DNA of 39,781 nucleotides from Mycolicibacter arupensis (GTDB lineage: Bacteria > Actinomycetota > Actinomycetes > Mycobacteriales > Mycobacteriaceae), in the NCBI RefSeq assembly GCF_002086515.1, contig NZ_MVHH01000037.1, forward strand, positions 1-39,781, read 5' to 3'. The notes below the pieces were generated by a model. It searched no databases. It had not been told where the DNA came from and worked only from the letters and a program-made list of their open reading frames with translations. The position numbers were made by a program, and so were the translations under genes. Below, piece after piece: positions 25,116 through 31,747 of the stretch; positions within the stretch are counted from its first letter, which is position 1; each line of letters begins with the position of its first letter.

Positions 25116-25170
25116 GCACGTGATCTCTGAAGTCGACTCGTCATCGCCGCGAGGGTGGCACGATCTGCCC

Positions 25171-25569
25171 ATGACACCGTTTTTGCTCCGCGCAGCGCTG
25201 ACCGGACTCGCCCTGTGGGTCGTCACCAAAATCGTTCCCGGCGTCCAATTCGTCGGGGGCGACAGCACGGCTCAGCGGGTAGGCATCATCTTTGTGGTGG
25301 CGCTGATCTTCGGTTTGGTCAACGCGTTCATCAAACCAGTGGTGCAGTTGCTGTCGATTCCGCTCTACATCCTCACCCTGGGCTTGTTCCACATCGTGGT
25401 CAACGCGTTGATGCTGTGGATCACCGCGTGGATCACCGACAACACCACGCACTGGGGCCTGTACATCGCCGACTTCTGGTGGGACGCGATCTGGGCCGCG
25501 ATCGTCCTGTCGCTGGTCGGCTGGGTGTTGTCGCTGGTTCTGCGCGACGCCGGGCGTATCTCCCGGTAA
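25171..25569 (+). CDS. Phage-holin-family (Phage_holin_4_2-like) membrane protein
   Basis: This is a 132-residue membrane protein with four likely helices: LTGLALWVVTKIVPGV, IIFVVALIFGLVNAFI, LLSIPLYILTLGLFHIVVNALML and IWAAIVLSLVGWVLSL. The conserved segment GLVNAFIKPVVQLLSIPL between helices 2 and 3 is the mark of this family, which is widespread in bacterial chromosomes. Despite its name it is not evidence of a prophage. ATG 25171 was chosen because the family starts MxPFLLRxALTGLALW. An earlier GTG at 25120 would add 17 polar residues. No Shine-Dalgarno is close, but CACGAT lies 6 nt before ATG and may be a leaderless -10. Function is unknown. It is followed 18 nt later by the glycosylase gene. 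Confidence 0.85.
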   Translation: MTPFLLRAALTGLALWVVTKIVPGVQFVGGDSTAQRVGIIFVVALIFGLVNAFIKPVVQLLSIPLYILTLGLFHIVVNALMLWITAWITDNTTHWGLYIADFWWDAIWAAIVLSLVGWVLSLVLRDAGRISR

Positions 25570-25587
25570 GCGGGCAGACTCGAGGGC

Positions 25588-26451
25588 ATGCCGGAGTTGC
25601 CCGAAGTCGAAGCACTCGCTGATCATCTGCGGCGGCACGCCGTCGGTCACACCATCGGGCGGGTCGACGTGGCGGCGCTGTCGGTGCTCAAGACCTTCGA
25701 TCCCCCGCCAACGGTGTTGCATGATCAGGCGGTGACCGGCGCCCAGCGGTGGGGCAAATATCTGGGGCTCAAGGCCGGTGAGCTGTTCTTGATCGCGCAC
25801 CTGTCCCGCGCGGGGTGGCTGCGCTGGTCCGAACGGCTGGCACCCGCGCCGCTGCGTCCGGGCAAGGGGCCGATAGCGCTGCGGGTGCATCTGGGCGTTC
25901 CAGGGCAGGCCCCCGGATTCGACCTGACCGAAGCGGGCACCCAGAAGCGGTTGGCGGTCTGGTTGGTCGACGATCCGGTGAAGGTTCCAGGCATAGCCAC
26001 TCTGGGCCCCGACGCGCTCGCGGTCGACGCCGACGAGCTCGCCCGGCTGCTGGCCGGTCACACCGGTCGCATCAAGACCGTCCTCACCGATCAGAAGGTG
26101 ATCGCCGGAATCGGAAACGCCTACAGTGACGAGATTCTGCATACCGCGCGGATCTCACCCTTCGCCACCGCCGCAAAGCTGTCGGCAGAGCAGGTGACCG
26201 CACTGCATGAGGCCCTGCGCACCGTGCTCACCGATGCCGTGGCGCGCTCGGTCGGTCAGCAGGCCGCGACGTTGAAGGGGGAGAAGCGTTCTGGCATGCG
26301 GGTGCATGCCCGGACCGGGCTGCCGTGCCCCGTGTGTGCCGACACGGTGCGGGAGATCTCGTTCGCCGATAAGTCATTTCAGTACTGCCCGACGTGCCAG
26401 ACCGGAGGCAAGGTACTGGCGGATCGACGGATGTCGCGGCTGCTCAAGTAG
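25588..26451 (+). CDS. Fpg/Nei-family DNA glycosylase
   Basis: This is a base-excision-repair glycosylase/AP lyase of 287 residues. The N-terminus MPELPEVEAL supplies the catalytic Pro (after Met removal) and Glu. The internal WGKYLGL lysine segment, the HLSRAGWLRW strand and the helix-two-turn-helix segment VIAGIGNAYSDEILHTARISP are all intact. A C-terminal zinc finger CPVC-N16-CPTC (residues about 248-271) is complete, followed by QTGGK rather than the usual Arg-rich hairpin end. It should act on oxidised bases or related lesions; the exact preference is unclear because the finger hairpin is atypical. By recall M. tuberculosis Rv0944 at this position is only about 158 residues, so this looks like the full-length ancestor of that remnant. 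Confidence 0.92.
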   Translation: MPELPEVEALADHLRRHAVGHTIGRVDVAALSVLKTFDPPPTVLHDQAVTGAQRWGKYLGLKAGELFLIAHLSRAGWLRWSERLAPAPLRPGKGPIALRVHLGVPGQAPGFDLTEAGTQKRLAVWLVDDPVKVPGIATLGPDALAVDADELARLLAGHTGRIKTVLTDQKVIAGIGNAYSDEILHTARISPFATAAKLSAEQVTALHEALRTVLTDAVARSVGQQAATLKGEKRSGMRVHARTGLPCPVCADTVREISFADKSFQYCPTCQTGGKVLADRRMSRLLK

Positions 26452-26452
26452 T

Positions 26453-26458
26453 TAAGCT
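26453..26458 (+). promoter_or_regulatory. -10 element of a probable leaderless SDR promoter
   Basis: TAAGCT (TANNNT) lies 6 nt before ATG 26465 with no ribosome-binding sequence, directly after the glycosylase stop. The SDR may therefore have its own leaderless transcript. Confidence 0.4.
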
Positions 26459-26464
26459 GCCTGG

Positions 26465-27214
26465 ATGACACGTCAGAGGATCCTCATCACCGGCGCCAGT
26501 TCAGGGCTGGGAGCCGGTATGGCCCGTGCGTTCGCCGCGCGAGGGCGCGACCTGGCGCTGTGCGCACGCCGAACCGAGCGGCTTGATGAACTGAAAGCCG
26601 AACTGACGGCGCAGTTTCCCGGTATCACCGTGGCGGTTGCCGCGCTCGACGTGAATGACCACGACGAAGTTCCCAAGGTGTTCCAGCGCTTCGCCGCCGA
26701 GTTGGGCGGGATCGACCGAGTGATCGTCAATGCCGGCGTCGGCAAGGGAGCCCCGCTCGGTTCCGGCAAGCTGTGGGCCAATAAGGCCACCGTCGAGACC
26801 AACCTGGTCGCGGCTCTGGTGCAGATCGAGACCGCGCTGGAACTGTTCACGTCGGCCGGGCATGGCCATTTGGTGCTGATCTCGTCGGTGTTGGGCAACA
26901 GGGGCGTGCCAGGTGTCAAGGCGGCATATGCCGCCAGCAAGGCCGGAGTGTCGTCATTGGGCCAGTCACTGCGCGCCGAGTATGCCGGCGGTCCGATCAA
27001 GATCACGGTGCTGGAGCCGGGCTATATCGAATCGGAGATGACCGCCAAGACCGCGTCCACCCCGTTGATGGTGGACAACGAGTCCGGCGTCAACGCGATG
27101 GTGCGGGCCATTGAGCGGGAGACCGGCCGGGCCGTGGTCCCACCCTGGCCGTGGGTGCCGCTGGTGTGGCTGTTGCGCTGCTTGCCGCCACGGCTGGCCA
27201 AGACCTTCGCCTGA
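26465..27214 (+). CDS. SDR-family oxidoreductase
   Basis: This is a 249-residue classical SDR. Motifs in order are TGASSGLGAG (residues 9-18) for cofactor binding, an acidic LDVND, NAGVG, SSVLGNRG with the catalytic serine, YAASKAG with Tyr and Lys, and PGYIESEMT. The C-terminal 40 residues contain a hydrophobic tract (PPWPWVPLVWLLRCLPPRL), which suggests membrane association, as in several mycobacterial SDRs of this type. By recall it matches Rv0945. It starts 13 nt after the glycosylase and ends 17 nt from the convergent cysW gene. The substrate is unknown, possibly a lipid-linked or hydrophobic compound given the tail. Confidence 0.93.
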   Translation: MTRQRILITGASSGLGAGMARAFAARGRDLALCARRTERLDELKAELTAQFPGITVAVAALDVNDHDEVPKVFQRFAAELGGIDRVIVNAGVGKGAPLGSGKLWANKATVETNLVAALVQIETALELFTSAGHGHLVLISSVLGNRGVPGVKAAYAASKAGVSSLGQSLRAEYAGGPIKITVLEPGYIESEMTAKTASTPLMVDNESGVNAMVRAIERETGRAVVPPWPWVPLVWLLRCLPPRLAKTFA

Positions 27215-27231
27215 TCCGCAGGTTTCTCCGG

Positions 27232-28062
27232 TCAGCGGGTTGCCCAGTCCAGGGCCTTGGCCCGCCTGCGGTACAGCAACAGTGCCGCCTTGGCGATCAG
27301 GAACGCGACGGCCACTGCCATCAACAAGGTGGACACCGCGTAGGCGCCGTACTCGGCCCCGCGGTGGTAGCGGTCGTTGACCAACAGAGTCAGGGTCTGT
27401 GACTGCCCGGGCAGGTTCGAGGACACCATGATGACCGCGCCGAACTCACCCAGGGTGCGTGCTGTGGTCAACACGATGCCGTAGGTCAGGCCCCACCGGA
27501 TCGACGGCATGGTGATCCGCCATAGCGTCTGCCAGGCATTGGAACCCAGGGTCGCCGCAGCCTGTTCCTGCTCGATCCCGATCTCGACGAGCACCGGTTG
27601 GACCTCGCGCACCACGAACGGCAGCGTGACGAAGATGCTGGCCAGCACCATGCCGGGCAGTCCGAAGATGATTTTGAATCCGAGACTGTTCTCGACGAAG
27701 CCCAGCGCCCCCGAGGATCCCCACAGTGCGATCAACGCGACGCCGACGATGATCGGCGAGACCGCGAAGGGCAGATCGAGGATGGCCTGGAGGATCGATC
27801 TCCCGCGGAATCTGTTGCGTACCAGAAGGATCGATGTCGAAACGCCGAACAGTGCGTTCAGTGGTACCACGATGATCACCAGCAGTAGGGACAGTTTCAG
27901 GGCCGAGACGGCCGCGGGTGTGCTTATCCAAGCCCAGAAGTGGCTCAGGCCTGGCTCAAAAGTGCGGTACAGAATCACCGACACCGGCGCGATCAGCATC
28001 ACCCCGATATAGGCCAAGACGGTCAGCCGGAGCACGTGGCGGCCGCCTACGGGCGACGTCAC
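27232..28062 (-). CDS. cysW: Sulfate/thiosulfate ABC transporter permease CysW
   Basis: This is an inner-membrane permease subunit of 276 residues with about six membrane helices. It has the ABC-permease EAA loop (EIGIEQEQAAATLGSNAWQT), which docks the ATPase. FVVREVQPVLVEIGIEQE and LTTARTLGEFGAVIMVSSNLPGQSQTL are typical of CysW. The GTG start at 28062 overlaps the stop of cysT by 4 nt (GTGA), giving tight coupling. A longer in-frame reading to 28203 overlaps cysT and is not supported. CysT and CysW should form the heterodimeric channel for sulfate. No binding protein (SubI/CysP) or ATPase (CysA) is encoded here, so these must come from elsewhere. The pair is absent from this position in M. 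tuberculosis (recall). Confidence 0.9.
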   Translation of the reverse strand: MTSPVGGRHVLRLTVLAYIGVMLIAPVSVILYRTFEPGLSHFWAWISTPAAVSALKLSLLLVIIVVPLNALFGVSTSILLVRNRFRGRSILQAILDLPFAVSPIIVGVALIALWGSSGALGFVENSLGFKIIFGLPGMVLASIFVTLPFVVREVQPVLVEIGIEQEQAAATLGSNAWQTLWRITMPSIRWGLTYGIVLTTARTLGEFGAVIMVSSNLPGQSQTLTLLVNDRYHRGAEYGAYAVSTLLMAVAVAFLIAKAALLLYRRRAKALDWATR

Positions 28063-28952
28063 TCGTCCTCCTCCTCGCGTTTGGCGGCGCGTCCACCCAC
28101 GGTTCGCAGGACCACTAACACAGCGAACGAGATCGCCAACAACACCATCGATATCGCTGCCGCACTGGTGTGGTCGTCGTTTTCGACCAGCGCGCGGATC
28201 CACTGAGAAGACACCTCGGTCTTGCCTGGAACCGCGCCGCCGATGGTCACGACCGAACCGAATTCGGCCACGCAGCGCGAAAACGCCAGCCCGGCGCCGG
28301 TCAAGATCGCCGGCTGCAGCGAGGGCAGTACAACCGTGGTGAACGTGGTGAGGCGTGTAGCGCCCAGTGCCGCGGCCGCCTCCTCGACGTCCCGGTCGAT
28401 CTCCATCAGCACCGGCTGGACGGCGCGCACCACCAAGGGCAACGTGACGAATGCCAGGGCCATCGCCACCCCGGGCGGAGTGTGCTGCAGGTGAATGCCG
28501 ATGGGGCTGGCGCTGCCGTACAGGGCAAGCATCACCAAACTGGTGACGATCGTCGGCAGGGCGAACGGCAGATCGATCAGCGCATCGATCACCCCCTTTC
28601 CGGCGAAGTCGTCACGAACCAGTACCCAGGCGGTCGCGAGGCCGAACACCACGTCGAGCACGGTGACCAGCACGGAGATGGTCAGGGTCACCCGAAACGA
28701 CTCCAGCGCTGCGTGGGAGGTGACGGCCAACCGGAAGCCTTGCCAGCCCCTACCGCCGGATTGCCAGGCGATGGCGGCAAGGGGCAGGAGCACGATCACC
28801 GACAGCCACAGGGTGGTTATCCCGACGCGGAGCGGTGTGACGACAGAACGGACCGCAACGGTGGTCGGGTGCGGTGTGGCGTCCGCGGCGTCCGCGGCGT
28901 CCGCGCCGGGCTCGCGGCGCATAACCTGCGGAAATTCGGTAGTGACGGTCAT
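28059..28952 (-). CDS. cysT: Sulfate/thiosulfate ABC transporter permease CysT
   Basis: This is the partner permease of CysW, 297 residues if started at ATG 28952. An approximately 45-residue polar N-terminus (with ADAADAADA) precedes six likely membrane helices. The EAA loop reads LMEIDRDVEEAAAALGATRL, and SRCVAEFGSVVTIGGAVPGKTEV is the CysT signature. The start is uncertain: ATG 28952 lacks a strong Shine-Dalgarno, TTG 28991 would add 13 residues, and ATG 28922 would shorten it. It ends in a charged EEEDE tail whose stop overlaps the cysW start. Upstream, on the same strand, lie a hairpin and two short Cys-Cys ORFs, so expression is probably controlled by cysteine supply. Confidence 0.9.
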   Translation of the reverse strand: MTVTTEFPQVMRREPGADAADAADATPHPTTVAVRSVVTPLRVGITTLWLSVIVLLPLAAIAWQSGGRGWQGFRLAVTSHAALESFRVTLTISVLVTVLDVVFGLATAWVLVRDDFAGKGVIDALIDLPFALPTIVTSLVMLALYGSASPIGIHLQHTPPGVAMALAFVTLPLVVRAVQPVLMEIDRDVEEAAAALGATRLTTFTTVVLPSLQPAILTGAGLAFSRCVAEFGSVVTIGGAVPGKTEVSSQWIRALVENDDHTSAAAISMVLLAISFAVLVVLRTVGGRAAKREEEDE

Positions 28953-29011
28953 CGGCTGGATCCGAGAGAAGAGTGCATGCTGGCTTTCCAATACCCGGGA
29001 GTTTCGGCGTG

Positions 29012-29030
29012 GGTCACCGACGCGGTGACT
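29012..29030 (-). promoter_or_regulatory. Hairpin in the cysT leader
   Basis: GTCACCG-N3-CGGTGAC forms a perfect 7-bp stem (plus one G-T pair) with a 3-nt loop. It begins 12 nt after the stop of the Cys-Cys ORF and 60 nt before cysT ATG 28952. No U-run follows, so it is not a classical terminator. It could control access to the cysT start or Rho loading. Confidence 0.5.
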
Positions 29031-29042
29031 GCCGAGGATGAG

Positions 29043-29120
29043 CTACTGGCGGGGGAGCCGGCGACAACAGAGCGCAACACGCACCACGCCACTTCGCTCA
29101 GCACGAGTGGGTACCTGCAT
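29043..29120 (-). CDS. Leaderless 25-aa Cys-Cys short ORF, candidate attenuator peptide
   Basis: This short ORF starts at ATG 29120 and stops at TAG 29043. It encodes 25 residues: MQVPTRAERSGVVRV, then ALCCRRLPRQ. The two consecutive cysteines (TGT TGT) precede an Arg-rich end. There is no Shine-Dalgarno, but TAAGCT (TANNNT) lies exactly 7 nt before ATG, which predicts a transcript starting at the ATG. The ORF lies 90 nt upstream of cysT ATG 28952 with a hairpin between. Leaderless ORFs with consecutive cysteine codons upstream of sulfur-assimilation operons are published as cysteine-responsive attenuators in mycobacteria. This one fits in peptide, promoter and downstream gene. Function is inferred; no protein family is implied. 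Confidence 0.68.
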   Translation of the reverse strand: MQVPTRAERSGVVRVALCCRRLPRQ

Positions 29121-29127
29121 GCCGCGA

Positions 29128-29133
29128 AGCTTA
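29128..29133 (-). promoter_or_regulatory. -10 element for the leaderless Cys-Cys ORF and cysTW
   Basis: On the minus strand TAAGCT is followed by 7 nt (TCGCGGC) and then ATG 29120. This is the consensus geometry for leaderless transcription in mycobacteria. No -35 match was seen at 17-18 nt. Confidence 0.55.
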
Positions 29134-29302
29134 GAGAAACCTGGATGCCGAATCTTGCTCGTGTTGCGAGGTTTTCTTGAGTGGGACCGGGTATTCGGCC
29201 GCCGATCGTGCGTTGTGGGCAGCGGTGCCGGTCCAACGCATGGCCTGAAGTCAGAACCGTGAGAACCACGATCGGGGGGGCGCGCCGCAGCCGCGAAACC
29301 TG

Positions 29303-29335
29303 TTAGCAGCAGGTCAAATTCAGCCCACAGTTCAC
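29303..29335 (-). CDS. Possible second Cys-Cys short ORF (10 aa)
   Basis: GTG 29335 opens a ten-codon ORF, M-N-C-G-L-N-L-T-C-C, ending TGC TGC TAA. Three of ten codons are Cys and the last two adjoin the stop. No TANNNT sits at leaderless spacing (the nearest -10-like CAATCT is 18 nt upstream) and no good ribosome-binding site is present. Translation is therefore unproven. It lies 182 nt upstream of the better-supported Cys-Cys ORF. Confidence 0.3.
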   Translation of the reverse strand: MNCGLNLTCC

Positions 29336-29505
29336 CTGTGCCCGGTCGGCTCCAGATTGTCTCGCGGCGTGTTGGCGCCGGCCGGCCCGGCCGGTGTGCG
29401 CCGTGGCGCGATGACCAGTCGGACCGCCGCCTATTGGCGCACCGAGGTGGCGGCTGCCGGAAAAAGTCAGGGTGCGAGAAAAAGCCGACCCCGCCGACCC
29501 CGCGG

Positions 29506-31170
<1,665 letters not shown>

Positions 31171-31176
31171 ACTCCG

Positions 31177-31182
31177 ACATTA
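31177..31182 (-). promoter_or_regulatory. -10 element of a probable leaderless pgi promoter
   Basis: TAATGT (TANNNT) ends 6 nt before the pgi ATG at 31170. The GGAG in between is only 1 nt from the ATG and cannot serve as a normal ribosome-binding site. Confidence 0.45.
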
Positions 31183-31238
31183 GCGGCGGGTCGCTGTCGG
31201 CGGTGCGGCGCCGGACGTTACCGCGCCGGACGCCGGGG

Positions 31239-31502
31239 CTAGTGGCCCAGCCGGCCGCGCCCCAGTCGCAGCAGCAGCATGGCCAGGTCCTTGCCGTCCT
31301 CGCCGAGCTCGCTGTAACGCTCGAGCACCTTCATCTCACGGCTGTGCACCAGGCGGGTGCCGCCGGAGGCCATCCGGGCCCGGCCGATCTCTTGAGACAC
31401 CTCGGTGCGGCGCTTGACTGCTGCCAGGATCTCGGCGTCGAGCCGGTCGATCTCTTGGCGCAGCTCGTCGATGTCGGGCAGCTGTTGGGGTTGGGCAGAC
31501 AT
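31239..31502 (-). CDS. Chorismate mutase (AroQ class, cytoplasmic)
   Basis: This is an 87-residue all-helical enzyme converting chorismate to prephenate for Phe and Tyr synthesis. It shows the AroQ-type helix 1 (IDELRQEIDRLDAEILAAVKRR), the catalytic Arg in that helix, GRARMASGGTRLVHSREMKV, and the C-terminal MLLLRLGRGRLGH. This is the short AroQ-delta form known in M. tuberculosis as Rv0948c, which is activated by complex formation with DAHP synthase through its C-terminus; the conserved RLGH end is present. ATG 31502 has GGAG 8 nt upstream. A short ORF (31505-31546) ends 2 nt before this start and corresponds to the extra N-terminus annotated in some M. tuberculosis versions. Confidence 0.94.
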   Translation of the reverse strand: MSAQPQQLPDIDELRQEIDRLDAEILAAVKRRTEVSQEIGRARMASGGTRLVHSREMKVLERYSELGEDGKDLAMLLLRLGRGRLGH

Positions 31503-31504
31503 GA

Positions 31505-31546
31505 TCAAAACTCCAGGTTCTCGCTGTTGGTGGTTTCTGGTCTCAT
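31505..31546 (-). CDS. Short upstream ORF before chorismate mutase (13 aa)
   Basis: ATG 31546 opens a 13-codon ORF encoding M-R-P-E-T-T-N-S-E-N-L-E-F. It stops with TGA just 2 nt before the chorismate mutase ATG, in a different frame. The opening MRPE and the later ENxE pattern resemble the annotated N-terminus of M. tuberculosis Rv0948c (recall). GAGG lies 11 nt upstream. It may couple translation to the mutase, or it may be the remains of an N-terminal extension lost by a one-base change. Confidence 0.35.
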   Translation of the reverse strand: MRPETTNSENLEF

Positions 31547-31747
31547 CAGCGATCCGGCCTCACACAACAGACGAGCCCCGGGTCGGCGATGCGGACCGCG
31601 GGGCTTGGCGTTGCAGCTAAACCACGGGCACCGCTGATCGGTACCCGTAGAAAAATCGACGCTGCATGTCGAGCACGCACCGAGTCTGCCACTAAGGGCC
31701 GTGCCAGCGCAAAGACTGTCCCCGGGCGGCGGTACGTTGGGGGCGCT

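Larger units (their letters stand above)
28953..29505 (-). promoter_or_regulatory. Long leader region between pgi and cysT
   Basis: About 550 nt without a long gene lie between pgi and cysT on the same strand. It contains a weak GTG-started Cys-Cys ORF (29303-29335), a leaderless promoter (29128-29133), a Cys-Cys ORF (29043-29120) and a 7-bp hairpin (29012-29030). No SAM, cobalamin or other known riboswitch pattern was recognised. The first 60 nt after pgi have two T5 tracts but no stem. Confidence 0.55.

Noticed and set aside
25171..25569. Holin-family gene as evidence of a prophage
   Set aside because: This small membrane family is chromosomal in most actinobacteria and no phage genes lie nearby.
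28949..29269. A 106-codon minus-strand open frame across the cysT leader
   Set aside because: No ribosome-binding site, no family resemblance, Ser/Ala low complexity; the short Cys-Cys ORF has far better promoter and context support.
28953..29302. SAM- or cobalamin-type riboswitch in the cysT leader
   Set aside because: No conserved core sequences of these riboswitches were recognised; only one short hairpin is clear.
29440..29505. Possible intrinsic terminator after pgi (two T5 tracts)
   Set aside because: The G-rich part is a direct repeat (GGGGTCGGC twice), not an inverted repeat, so no stem precedes the T tracts.
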